A stretch of 60,943 bases of DNA, taken from an uncultured Muribaculaceae bacterium. GTDB taxonomy: Bacteria > Bacteroidota > Bacteroidia > Bacteroidales > Muribaculaceae. The notes below the pieces were generated by a model. It did no database searches. It was not told the origin of the DNA and was given only the letters and a program-made list of their open reading frames with translations. The stretch covers positions 1-60,943 of the forward strand of contig CAJTRT010000011.1 in assembly GCA_910579105.1 (NCBI GenBank), in the 5' to 3' direction. The position numbers and the translations under genes are program-made. Positions 52,194 through 60,462 of this stretch are shown in pieces (position 1 is the stretch's first letter; every line of letters starts with the position of its first letter).

Positions 52194-53285
52194 TCAGAGG
52201 TAGCGGGCCACGGCCTGTCCGAGCCGGTTCACCTGGTCGATACGCTCGACCAGTTCCCCCTGGCGGTTGATTATGAAAGTAGCCGGAAGGGCTCCCACGT
52301 TGTAGCTGCGCAGGGCGGCGGCTCCGTCGGCGGGTGTGTTGTAGACCGTGATCCAGGGGAGGTTGGCGGCCGATTCGCGCCACTGGAACTCGTCAGCGTC
52401 GATGGCTACCTGGTAGATTTCCAGGCCCCGGTCGCGGTACTGGTCGTAGACTTTCGCCAGCTCGAGGTTGAAGGCGGGCGATTCCTGCGCGGTATAGGCC
52501 GTGAAGTTGAGCACGAGCACCTTCCCCTTCGACGCCTCCTCGTTGAGCGAGCGGCGGGCACCTTTGAGGTCGAGCAGCGAGATTTCAGGGAGCGAGATCT
52601 CGCGCGCCTGGATGGTGTCCGCGGGCAGCGTCACGCGCCCTCCGCGGTGGTTCGCGAGGTAGAGCTGTTTCAGCAGCGGCGTGCGCGGGTCGGCGGGGCG
52701 CTGGCGGTCGAACGCGTTGGCCACCGCCCCGATGATGCGCAGGTCGGAGCGCTCGGCCGGGTCGAACACCCTCACGTCGCCCACCTGGCGGAACACCGTG
52801 TAGTAGGCCACGATGCCCGCCGGGTCGCGGAGCACCTGCTGCGCCAGCTTGCGTTTCAGCTCGGGGTCGTAGCCCGCGGCCGCGTCGCCCCCCTTGGCCA
52901 CGACCTCGGCGATCAGCGCGTTGACCGTCTGCATCTGGTCGGCCGATTCCGAGCCCGCGAGCTTCGCCGTGGCGGCTATGTCGGGAGCCTGGGCCGTGAG
53001 CGTCACCGTCTCGAGGCTGTCGATCGGGAAGTAGGCCGAGCTGCCGCCGAGTGTCAGGCGGTAGACTTCGGGGTGGCCCGAGGGCGCCATGCTGAATGAG
53101 TATTTCCCATCCTTGCCGAGGGTGGCGGTGTCGACGGCGTGCCAGCCGTTGTTGTCGGGCGCTTCGAGCACCAGTGCTTTCCCGTCGGCTCCGGCTATGG
53201 TGCCCTCGACAGTCCATTTCTTTTCCGAGCAGCCGGCCAGCAGGAGTGCCGCGCCGGCCGCGAAAGCTATTTTCGAGGCTTTCAT
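52194..53285 (-). CDS. TlpA-like lipoprotein with DUF4369 domain, no CXXC
   Basis: From the ATG at 53285 the 363-residue protein starts with a lipoprotein signal (ALLLAGCSEKK, Cys19 lipidated). The N-terminal part is a beta domain of the DUF4369 type. The C-terminal part (about 215-363) is a thioredoxin-like fold with VLVLNFTAYTAQESPAF, DQYRDRGLEIYQVAIDAD and the cis-Pro motif GALPATFIINRQG. In active TlpA/ResA proteins the first motif reads WxxCxxC; here both cysteines are absent, so disulfide chemistry is not expected. It lies 10 bases after the HIT gene. Confidence 0.85.
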   Translation of the reverse strand: MKASKIAFAAGAALLLAGCSEKKWTVEGTIAGADGKALVLEAPDNNGWHAVDTATLGKDGKYSFSMAPSGHPEVYRLTLGGSSAYFPIDSLETVTLTAQAPDIAATAKLAGSESADQMQTVNALIAEVVAKGGDAAAGYDPELKRKLAQQVLRDPAGIVAYYTVFRQVGDVRVFDPAERSDLRIIGAVANAFDRQRPADPRTPLLKQLYLANHRGGRVTLPADTIQAREISLPEISLLDLKGARRSLNEEASKGKVLVLNFTAYTAQESPAFNLELAKVYDQYRDRGLEIYQVAIDADEFQWRESAANLPWITVYNTPADGAAALRSYNVGALPATFIINRQGELVERIDQVNRLGQAVARYL

Positions 53286-53295
53286 ATGGCGTTGT

Positions 53296-53691
53296 TCATT
53301 CAAAGTTTTCGGCGATGGAGCGGGCGATCTCTCCCATCCGTCCGGCTGGAAGCGACAGCTTCTCGCCCCCGAAGTCCATGTCCGAGCCGGTGTTCATCGG
53401 CACCAGGTGCACGTGGACGTGCGGCACGTCAAGCCCTATTACCGACATCCCCACCTTCGTGCAGGGAATCGCTTTTTTCAGAGCCTTTGCCACCCGTTTG
53501 GCGAACAGCAACAGCGCGGCGTAATCCTCGTCGTCGAGGTCGAAGATATAGTCGGTCTCCTTGCGGGGAATCACCAGGACGTGCCCCTCGTTGACCGGGT
53601 TTATGTCGAGGAACGCGAAGTGGCGCTCATCCTCGGCCACCTTGTAGGAGGGAATCTCCCCGGCGGCTATTTTAGCGAATATCGATGCCAT
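53296..53691 (-). CDS. HIT-family hydrolase
   Basis: The 131-residue protein is a histidine-triad nucleotide hydrolase. The triad reads HVHVHLVP with His91, His93 and His95. The N-terminus (MASIFAKIAAGEIPSYKV) matches the HINT group, which removes AMP from lysyl or phosphoramidate substrates. The start lies 29 bases after the greA stop on the minus strand, beyond a tandem repeat. Confidence 0.95.
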   Translation of the reverse strand: MASIFAKIAAGEIPSYKVAEDERHFAFLDINPVNEGHVLVIPRKETDYIFDLDDEDYAALLLFAKRVAKALKKAIPCTKVGMSVIGLDVPHVHVHLVPMNTGSDMDFGGEKLSLPAGRMGEIARSIAENFE

Positions 53692-53700
53692 AATTCAAAG

Positions 53701-53730
53701 ATTTATCACGCGTCGATTTATCACGCGTCG
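53701..53730 (-). repeat. 15-bp tandem duplication over the greA stop
   Basis: ATTTATCACGCGTCG occurs twice head-to-tail (53701-53715 and 53716-53730). The greA stop lies in the second unit. The unit length is a multiple of three, so the duplication repeats the TGA-TAA stop pair in frame. Confidence 0.8.
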
Positions 53731-54200
53731 CCTACGGAAATCTCCTGGATTTCGAACTTCATCACGCCGGCCGGCACGGTGATCTCCACCAGGTCGCCCA
53801 CCTTGTGGCCCAGCAGCCCCTTGGCGATGGGGGTCGACACCCCGATTTTCTTCTCGCGCAGGTTGGCTTCCGAGTCGGCCACGATGGTGTATTCCGTCAC
53901 CATCCCGTTGGCCGCGTTGCGCATCTTCACGCGCGAAAGGATCGACACCTCGTCGGCCGAGAGCTTGCTCTCGTCGATGATGCGCGCGTTGGCCACGAGG
54001 TCTTTCAGCTTGGCGATCTTCATCTCCAGCATCCCCTGCGCCTCCTTAGCGGCGTCGTATTCCGAGTTTTCCGAGAGGTCCCCCTTGTCGCGGGCTTCGG
54101 CGATCGCCGCCGAGACGCGCGGGCGCTCGACGCTTTCGAGGTAGGCTATCTCCTGCATTTTCTTCTGATAGCCCTCTTTTGTCATGTAGGTAAGTGCCAT
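53721..54200 (-). CDS. greA: transcription elongation factor GreA
   Basis: GreA rescues backtracked RNA polymerase. The ATG at 54200 (MALTYMTKEGYQKKMQEIAY) gives 159 residues, normal length; an upstream frame extension to 54317 is not needed. The N-terminal coiled coil has RPRVSAAIAEARDKGDLSENSEYDAAKEAQ, split here over residues 27-56, including the acidic tip D/E. The C-terminal FKBP-like domain contains PIAKGLLGHKVGD. It has a consensus promoter at 54366-54397. Confidence 0.96.
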   Translation of the reverse strand: MALTYMTKEGYQKKMQEIAYLESVERPRVSAAIAEARDKGDLSENSEYDAAKEAQGMLEMKIAKLKDLVANARIIDESKLSADEVSILSRVKMRNAANGMVTEYTIVADSEANLREKKIGVSTPIAKGLLGHKVGDLVEITVPAGVMKFEIQEISVGDA

Positions 54201-54365
54201 GATATTTCGTTTTAATAGTTTCTGTTTGGTGGTTTCGGGGCGGCGCAAATAAAGAAAGCGCCTCGCCCCGGTTGCCGCCGGGGGAGACCCTGTCTCCATG
54301 TTATAAGCCATTTTCAAAACGCCGCCAACCGGGAGCCCCTCTCGGGCATCCCCTCAACGGCTTCG

Positions 54366-54397
54366 CAAAGTTACCAATTTTCCCCCGTTCCTCCAAA
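54366..54397 (-). promoter_or_regulatory. consensus promoter for greA
   Basis: On the minus strand, TTTG (54397-54394) and TAACTTTG (54373-54366) are 20 bases apart. The leader to the greA ATG is about 160 bases. Confidence 0.6.
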
Positions 54398-54438
54398 TAT
54401 TACCCCCGAATATTCCTCGCCGTTCGCTGAACTGATTG

Positions 54439-54717
54439 CTATTTATCGCCGTAATGCCCTTTCATGGACACTACGATGACAATTACTCGCGCGTCTTCGA
54501 TGCGGTATACCATTCGGGAGCTTTTGTCGATGCGTCTGCTCCAGTATCCCGACAGTTCTCCCTTTAACTGTTCGACCTGCCCTGTGCCGGTAGTAGGGTG
54601 TAGCCGGAGTTCTTCGAACAATTTGGCTATCTTGACAAGTATTTTCGTTTGGCCGGACTTCTTCCACTGGCTTAGGTGTCGCTCAGCCTCGTCCGAAAAA
54701 ATGAGGTCGTAAGTCAT
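54439..54717 (-). CDS. Txe/YoeB-family toxin (mRNA endoribonuclease)
   Basis: The 92-residue protein has the YoeB fold: ERHLSQWKKSGQTKILVKI, EELRLHP, and a C-terminal KGHYGDK. Candidate catalytic residues are Glu54 (LKGELSGYWSR), Arg68 and His88, in the positions of the RelE/YoeB group. YoeB cuts mRNA in the ribosomal A site. Its start overlaps the antitoxin stop by 4 bases. It is very probably active, because all expected residues are kept. Confidence 0.93.
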   Translation of the reverse strand: MTYDLIFSDEAERHLSQWKKSGQTKILVKIAKLFEELRLHPTTGTGQVEQLKGELSGYWSRRIDKSSRMVYRIEDARVIVIVVSMKGHYGDK

Positions 54718-55013
54718 ACGCCTAACAGCTTCTTGATTTCATCCATTGAGTATGCTTTGCATCTCCCGGCTTTTACATCCTCGATGCCGCGTTTGACAGA
54801 CGCGATGTTTTCTGGGCTGTCAAACCATTCGTCGCCGGATGGTGACGGATTCGCACTCACCTCGACCGATATGGTGTCAGCTTTGGAGATGAGTATTGTT
54901 TCAATGAAATTTTTTAAGCTCTTGCCCTGGGCCACGGCCATGATTGAGAGCTTTTGCAGTGTCTCAACCGGCAGGTCGATATTCTTCCGCTTGATATTCG
55001 CAATTGTCGCCAT
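54714..55013 (-). CDS. antitoxin paired with the YoeB-type toxin
   Basis: From the ATG at 55013 (MATIANIKRKNIDLPVETLQ) the product has 99 residues. The N-terminal half looks like a ribbon-helix-helix DNA-binding domain (RKNIDLPVETLQKLSIMAV, SLKNFIETILISK). The C-terminal half is acidic and should wrap the toxin. This differs from the Phd/YefM-type partner usual for YoeB. It lies behind a promoter with an operator-like palindrome and overlaps the toxin by 4 bases. Confidence 0.85.
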   Translation of the reverse strand: MATIANIKRKNIDLPVETLQKLSIMAVAQGKSLKNFIETILISKADTISVEVSANPSPSGDEWFDSPENIASVKRGIEDVKAGRCKAYSMDEIKKLLGV

Positions 55014-55034
55014 ATGGTGTTTCTGAATTTGCCG

Positions 55035-55066
55035 CAAAGATATAAAATATATATCATATATACAAA
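55035..55066 (-). promoter_or_regulatory. toxin-antitoxin promoter with operator in the spacer
   Basis: On the minus strand, TTTG (55066-55063) and TATCTTTG (55042-55035) are 20 bases apart. The spacer contains TATATAT-C-ATATATA (55048-55062 read on the plus strand), a perfect 7-1-7 palindrome. This is a good site for the ribbon-helix-helix antitoxin. Transcription would start about 15 bases before the antitoxin ATG. Confidence 0.65.
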
Positions 55067-55247
55067 TTGAAGAACGTTATGGTTCGATTGCCGGTGTGCG
55101 TTGTCGTGAGGGTGTGTCATAATGGCTCATCTGGGTCGTCGCTTGAAGGGTTCGGCCTCGGTCACAATCCTTAGATTGCTCCCATCGGCCTCACCTCCAA
55201 GCTCCTACCATCTGAACCATTCTGACAGCACCCTCCCATCCGGATGC

Positions 55248-55282
55248 AAAAAGACGTTGTGTCAGCATTTTGACACAACGTC
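55248..55282 (-). terminator. intrinsic terminator of the C13-type gene
   Basis: GACGTTGTGTCA (55253-55264) and TGACACAACGTC (55271-55282) form a 12-base perfect stem. On the minus strand it is followed by TTTTT at 55252-55248. It lies 20 bases past the gene's stop codon. Confidence 0.85.
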
Positions 55283-55301
55283 GCAATTTGGCAGTCCGGG
55301 T

Positions 55302-57824
55302 TTATCTCTTTGTGAACTTGGCGGTGTCGGTCAGCGCTCCGTCGACCGTGTAGGCGACGGCGTAGATGCCGGGCTTCATGGTGGCGGTGTTGATTTCCGC
55401 CATCGTGTCGCCGGGGGGCAGCGCCGCAGTCGCGCATATGGTTCCGTCGAGCACGGAGGAAACCGCGAGCGAGGCGTTGGCCGGGGCGGGGGAGAGCAGT
55501 TCCACCGTCAGCCGGTCGCCTGCCGCCGCGGGGGTGACGACCTTGATGCCCTCCTCGGCGCTGAGCTCGTCTGCCAACTCGTCTTGGCCGACCGCCGCCA
55601 GCTCGTATTCATTAGCGGCTGAGGTTTGGGAGCCCTTCCGTAATTCGAACGTCACGGCTCCGACTATGTTGCCGTCGCTGTCCTTCTGAACGAGGTCCAG
55701 CACGAATTTCGGAATGTTTTCGAACTGCGATACAATATTCATCTTCATTGTGGCCGTGGCAAGCGCGCGACCGTTGAGTTCGATGCCGTCGATACTGTTG
55801 GCGCGGTTTGTGAAGCGTATCTTTGAAGGTGCCCCGCCGGCAGACGCGAGTTCGAGTATTCCTGTGCCCTGTCTTCCTCCGTTTTTCCAAGCGTTGAAAA
55901 GCACGGCGTCCATTTCCAGTTGGATTAGGTTCACCCCGGCAAAGATTCCGGCGTCGCGGTTGGTCCGCGGGACGAGCGACAGGCTGTATGTTTTTTTCAG
56001 CCGGCTGGTATTGCGGACATATGCTTTCTCCCCGTTAAAGACATTGGCCGGAGCGACTACCGACACGCTTTTGACCGCCTGGGTTCTTTTCTTGCCCGGG
56101 GTGATCAGCTCGTTGGTGTCGGCATATGCGGATGACGACAGAATGATTCCTTTGCTCGGCATCCTCGCCCCGACGCAGAATTGGAAATTGCCGTCGGGGA
56201 TATGCTGAAAGAACGATGGCAGCTGCCACTCGACTTTCACGACCGCGGAATCGCCCGATGCGAGCGACCCTATGTCGGCTTTGCCGATATGTCCTCCTGT
56301 CGGATGGCCGCCGTAGGTCTCCTGGCCCGTCCACGTCCTGTCGGCGATCGCGGTGGAGGCTTGCGCCCAGTACAGGTCGACACATCGGCCTGTGCCCCCT
56401 GCGACGTCTTTGCCGCAGTTGTGGATTTTCACATAAACATATGCCGTTCCGTTGTTTTCGGAATAGGATATGGTCTCGTGTTCCGTCCCTCCGTCGTCGC
56501 GGTTGCGCACCCATACCGACGGGCTGTCCCAGAACACTGTCGTGGGATTCGGCTCAGTGCCGTTGTCCGCGTGGTTGTCCTTGATATACAGGTTTGTGGT
56601 TTCCGCGAGACTGCCGAACGACAATTCCGCCCCCAGGTAGGCCGGGTTGGAGGCATATTGGGTTGCCGCGACTTTATCTTTGGCGAATGAGGCGGCTTCC
56701 GCCATCGATACCAGCCCGTCGCCGTCGAGATCCGCTTCAACCGGGCTGCCATATGCGTTGGCTCTGTTGATCGCGGAAGTCCACCAATACAAGAACTCGC
56801 TGTATGGCATGTCGAAGCATGAAGTTGGAAGGCTTGAAGCGTCGGTCGCCGATGTTGTGACGCATCCCGGAGCCGACAGCCGGGAGAGCATCCCTCCGCC
56901 GTATGATTGCCCGAAAACGGTGTTGACTGTAACTCCTTTGATGAGTAACGGTTTGAGCATCCCGTCAAGGGTGAGGTCGGAGATTCGCTCGTCGCCCCAT
57001 AGGCGTATGTAGTGAAAAGAAGCAGTGTCGTTTGCGAAACCTCCCGCGCCGGCTACGAAGAAAAGCAGGTGGTCGTCGCGGCGCATCTTGCCGGTAAGCC
57101 GGGAAAACACGTTTTTCACATTCTCCACCGTGGCCGCGTACTGGATATCTGGCTCCCCGTCGAAGTCAAGGTCGAGGGGCGAGGAGGCATACATGCTGCC
57201 ATACGCTCGCATATCGTCAGCCGGGTCGGTTCCGTCAGCCATAAGCACTGAGATATTCCCCTTCGGCACCCCTAACTTCTTGACGAGTGTCTGATAGATA
57301 AAGGAGCAGTCGTTCCAGTTCCTTTCGTGGTTGGCGTTCTTGTTGATGCCGCCGTTGAGGATTACGGCGTAAGTACGGTTAGCGGCCTCCGTTTCTCCCG
57401 GGCTGAGGCTGCCATATGCTACGAAAGGTTTCTTAGAGGTGTCAAATCTTAGGGTCGCGTGCGATGCCATTAGTGTCATTTCAACATCTGGCGGGCAGTT
57501 GATAGAATCCAATGAAGCCGATAGGAACGCAAGAAGCTTGCTGTTGATGACTTTGGGAACAGTGGCGAGATAACTCTTGTGTTCCCAGCCTGCGTCGGGA
57601 AGTGGATCGACAAGGAAAGTCCATTGTGTGCTGTCATTATCCTTTATCAGATAGTAATCGTGTGCAAGGACTACTGTGCCTTCCTCTTTAAATGTTCTTT
57701 TCGCAGCGACCAAAGCAGTTTCGCTGCTAATTTCAACATCTTTTGGGGCCGGAACGACGATGCCGTCTGCGATAGCTGTCAGGATGCTGCCCAGCATCGC
57801 AAGCATTAAGATGAATCTTTTCAT
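55302..57824 (-). CDS. secreted C13 (legumain-like) peptidase homologue with both catalytic residues replaced
   Basis: From the ATG at 57824 the 840-residue protein begins with a signal peptide (KRFILMLAMLGSILTAIADG). Residues 150-390 have the layout of Bacteroidetes C13-like proteins: TYAVILNGGINKNANHERN near 151, an Asp-rich DLDFDGEPDIQYA block, and an EF-hand-like DLDGDGLVSMAEA near 365-377. At the expected catalytic sites it reads FFVAGAGGF, with Ala260 where TDHGG has His, and GQSYGGG, with Ser307 where GQCFSGG has Cys. So it should not work as a cysteine protease. The C-terminus (GIYAVAYTVDG then KFTKR) looks like a type IX secretion sorting tail. It is monocistronic. Confidence 0.82.
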   Translation of the reverse strand: MKRFILMLAMLGSILTAIADGIVVPAPKDVEISSETALVAAKRTFKEEGTVVLAHDYYLIKDNDSTQWTFLVDPLPDAGWEHKSYLATVPKVINSKLLAFLSASLDSINCPPDVEMTLMASHATLRFDTSKKPFVAYGSLSPGETEAANRTYAVILNGGINKNANHERNWNDCSFIYQTLVKKLGVPKGNISVLMADGTDPADDMRAYGSMYASSPLDLDFDGEPDIQYAATVENVKNVFSRLTGKMRRDDHLLFFVAGAGGFANDTASFHYIRLWGDERISDLTLDGMLKPLLIKGVTVNTVFGQSYGGGMLSRLSAPGCVTTSATDASSLPTSCFDMPYSEFLYWWTSAINRANAYGSPVEADLDGDGLVSMAEAASFAKDKVAATQYASNPAYLGAELSFGSLAETTNLYIKDNHADNGTEPNPTTVFWDSPSVWVRNRDDGGTEHETISYSENNGTAYVYVKIHNCGKDVAGGTGRCVDLYWAQASTAIADRTWTGQETYGGHPTGGHIGKADIGSLASGDSAVVKVEWQLPSFFQHIPDGNFQFCVGARMPSKGIILSSSAYADTNELITPGKKRTQAVKSVSVVAPANVFNGEKAYVRNTSRLKKTYSLSLVPRTNRDAGIFAGVNLIQLEMDAVLFNAWKNGGRQGTGILELASAGGAPSKIRFTNRANSIDGIELNGRALATATMKMNIVSQFENIPKFVLDLVQKDSDGNIVGAVTFELRKGSQTSAANEYELAAVGQDELADELSAEEGIKVVTPAAAGDRLTVELLSPAPANASLAVSSVLDGTICATAALPPGDTMAEINTATMKPGIYAVAYTVDGALTDTAKFTKR

Positions 57825-57957
57825 GGGATTGTCAGATTTGGTTATTGAATTGGTTTGTTGTCTCGATGACCCGCGGCGGGTTGCCGGAGCGGGGTATATG
57901 TTGAGTGTGCGACAGTGCTTGACGGTTGCCTGATGCTGATATTGAAGTTGTTTTTTG

Positions 57958-57988
57958 CAAATATAAACAATTAAATTGCGAAAGTCAA
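57958..57988 (-). promoter_or_regulatory. promoter for the C13-type gene
   Basis: On the minus strand, TTG (57988-57986) and TATATTTG (57965-57958) are 20 bases apart. The leader to the ATG at 57824 would be about 130 bases. Confidence 0.55.
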
Positions 57989-58152
57989 GAAAATCCCGAT
58001 TTATTTTTGCTTTGAAATTGAGTTGTGTTTGAATTGTATAAATTGTGTCTGTTCCGAAAAAGCGACTGAACAGGTTAATTGTATGAGACTGCGCACGGTA
58101 TGAATCAGAGTGCCCGGTGATGTCGTATCCTTTTTTATGTGTTGCGACGTCG

Positions 58153-58241
58153 AATTGTAGGGACGCACGGCTCGTGCGTCCGAATGACCAAACTGCTGAC
58201 GGGTCGGTTGGCGGACGCACGAGCCGTGCGTCCCTACAATT
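58153..58241 (+). repeat. REP-like inverted doublet R3
   Basis: AATTGTAGGGACGCACGGCT (58153 on) and its inverse at 58213-58241 flank a spacer. Each half is a palindrome GGACGCACGGCTCGTGCGTCC. The outer TAGGGACGC is the same as in R1 and R2 while the core differs. Unlike R1, R2 and R5 it lies between divergent genes (57824 and 58498). Confidence 0.85.
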
Positions 58242-58299
58242 TAAAACGACGTTTTTACGGTGTTTTTATCGGGGCAGCCGCGATTTTCCGTGAAAAAAC

Positions 58300-58330
58300 T
58301 TTGGTAAGTGAAAAAAAAAAAATAACTTTG
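58300..58330 (+). promoter_or_regulatory. promoter for the secreted protein gene at 58498
   Basis: TTTG (58300-58303) and TAACTTTG (58323-58330) are 19 bases apart, with an A-rich spacer. The leader to the ATG at 58498 would be about 160 bases. Confidence 0.6.
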
Positions 58331-58497
58331 CGGTTAATCAGTATCTGGTGACAGCGAAAACAATCGTTTCAGGCACCCGGATTAGCCCTATGGCGGCATA
58401 TGCTTGCATTTTGCTTGCGTTTCCGCGGCGGCTTTCAAATTTTGCCGCCAGTCAAAGAAGAGAATTATTAATCGTTTTACAAACCAATACTTGCTTT

Positions 58498-60447
58498 ATG
58501 AAACAAAGCTTTACTCTAAAAGCGCTGGCGCTCGGCTTAGCCGCCGTTGCCACGTTTGGTGCGTCGGCTGCTCGCCCGCAGGTTCAGCTCGGCAAGATCG
58601 CTCCCGCCCAGGGCAAGATCGAACTGAAATCAGAAAGAGTCAACACGGCTCAGCGGATTGTAAAATCCGGCTTGGTTGAATCGTATTCGCTGACCGCAGC
58701 CCACAAGATAACTAACGCTTCTCAGAAAGCAGAACCGGTGCAGCAGCAACCAGTAAGCCGTGCCATCAATCCTTATGGCCCTTGGGAAGATGCCGGAACT
58801 CTCACATATACTTTCAATAATATGTTTGAGGGTAATGGTCCGACAAAGACTTACAACTACCAAAAACGCGTTAATACGCGCAACGAAAACAACTTCCAGA
58901 TCAAGGTCGCCGATTGGGGCGCCCTTACTTCGGAGGAAAATGCCGGCCAGGGCGCACTTCCCGGATGCGAACTCGTGCTTACGGTGACACCCGGTGTTAT
59001 CGATGTTGAAGGTAATACCGTTTTCGGGGTCACGACCACCAACGCGGAAACTAACGCCAGCGAGGGCATAGCACTCGGATGGCAGGCACAAGGCCCAGAT
59101 GGTATGCTGGATATGTATTATTATGATCATTTCACATGGGCTAATGAAATGTTCAAAGCTGGCAAAATGACTTCTGACGACGCACAGTCGTGGTCGGGTA
59201 GCTCTACATATGACCCGAGCACTGGTAAATTTTCCATAATGCCGATTTATGGTGGTACCGGGGATAATCTTGCACTTAGGTTTGATTATGGTGAACTGAA
59301 TTCGGCAGGAACTGGTTATGCGAAATACTGGTATGACGAAATCCAGCTTTCTGGTAAGTTCTACAATTACGATTTCGACATCGATACTGATGCGTCTTAC
59401 TTTTATCGTAACGCAGGAGAGACAGCCGGACATTATAAAGGTCGCTACTATCTGAACGATAATGTCGTAGGTGTCGTTAAAATTCTAAAAGGCAAGAATC
59501 TTACGAATCTGCAGGCTGAGTTTGACGCAATGGTTAGCGCAATGAATGCGCCAACTCCTGATATGGCGGTATTCGAAGGCGAGGATGGCTGGTTCGACTT
59601 AGCTGTGAACCCGTATGAGGATGGTGATTACACGCTCGTTTATGGAGTCGGAAAAGAAGTTGATGCCAATGGTAATACAAATATCGTAGGAGGTTATATC
59701 GAGATAAGCCTTGACGGAGCAGAGTATGTTCTCGATGGTTTCGCTAAGTACAATGACGTGGCTATGCCTGCTATCTTCGCTGCCATTGGAACCACTGCGG
59801 GTAATTTAGGTCTGCCGAGTGTCTACACCACTACTTGCCAGGTTGAAAAATCTGAAAAGGTTTCCGGCGATTATCGTCTGCGTGCTCCGTATGCACAGTA
59901 TCCCTATAAGGGCAAGATGGACTACATTCAAGAGATGGACTATCTCTACTATAATGTTGCGGATCCCAATAAGACTTATGTTGAGCCGTCCCTCACAGGT
60001 CTTGGTATTATTGACGGGGAGAACTCATTGTTCTTCGGCTTCGGTTCAACCCATATGCTGTTTAAGGGAGAAACTGGCATCCAGGATATCTTTGGCACGT
60101 ATGCAAATAACAAACTGACTATGCCTGCGACATCTTATGAAAAAGATTTCACCTTTAATATGAACGATGGTTCCACTAAGGTTGAGACTAAAACAATGAC
60201 CGGGCTTGTCGGATTCATAATGTTGGCAAACGGTGGTATCTCGAATTTTAGCAGCCCCCAAAATACTGCTGACTTCCTGATTGAGACAGGCGTGGTTGAC
60301 GCTATCGAGAACGTGGAGGCCTCCACCGACGTTAACGCTCCCGTTGAGTACTTCAACCTGCAGGGTCAGAAAGTCCTCAATCCCGCTGCCGGCCAGCTCG
60401 TGATCAAGAAGCAGGGCGGCAAGGTGACCAAGATGATCGCTCGCTAA
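58498..60447 (+). CDS. secreted protein of unknown function with C-terminal sorting-type tail
   Basis: From the ATG at 58498 (MKQSFTLKALALGLAAVATF) the 649-residue protein has a signal peptide ending near residue 24. I do not recognise a domain in the middle, which is rich in Tyr, Asp, Asn and Gly and probably beta. The end EYFNLQGQKVLNPAAGQLVI and KKQGGKVTKMIAR is the short tail found on many Muribaculaceae and Prevotella surface proteins, likely for type IX secretion. The body (about 59100-60300) is clearly AT-richer than the signal peptide and tail. An ORF start upstream at 58348 is not needed. Confidence 0.8.
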   Translation: MKQSFTLKALALGLAAVATFGASAARPQVQLGKIAPAQGKIELKSERVNTAQRIVKSGLVESYSLTAAHKITNASQKAEPVQQQPVSRAINPYGPWEDAGTLTYTFNNMFEGNGPTKTYNYQKRVNTRNENNFQIKVADWGALTSEENAGQGALPGCELVLTVTPGVIDVEGNTVFGVTTTNAETNASEGIALGWQAQGPDGMLDMYYYDHFTWANEMFKAGKMTSDDAQSWSGSSTYDPSTGKFSIMPIYGGTGDNLALRFDYGELNSAGTGYAKYWYDEIQLSGKFYNYDFDIDTDASYFYRNAGETAGHYKGRYYLNDNVVGVVKILKGKNLTNLQAEFDAMVSAMNAPTPDMAVFEGEDGWFDLAVNPYEDGDYTLVYGVGKEVDANGNTNIVGGYIEISLDGAEYVLDGFAKYNDVAMPAIFAAIGTTAGNLGLPSVYTTTCQVEKSEKVSGDYRLRAPYAQYPYKGKMDYIQEMDYLYYNVADPNKTYVEPSLTGLGIIDGENSLFFGFGSTHMLFKGETGIQDIFGTYANNKLTMPATSYEKDFTFNMNDGSTKVETKTMTGLVGFIMLANGGISNFSSPQNTADFLIETGVVDAIENVEASTDVNAPVEYFNLQGQKVLNPAAGQLVIKKQGGKVTKMIAR

Positions 60448-60462
60448 ACCAACAGAAACACC

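Noticed and set aside
55122..55622. 166-codon plus frame opposite the C13-type gene
   Set aside because: It overlaps the terminator and antisense of the C13-type gene and shows no domain or start signals.
57825..58497. Search for a tRNA or small RNA gene in the 673-base divergent gap
   Set aside because: Only two promoters and the R3 doublet were found; no cloverleaf or T-tract terminator for a separate RNA.
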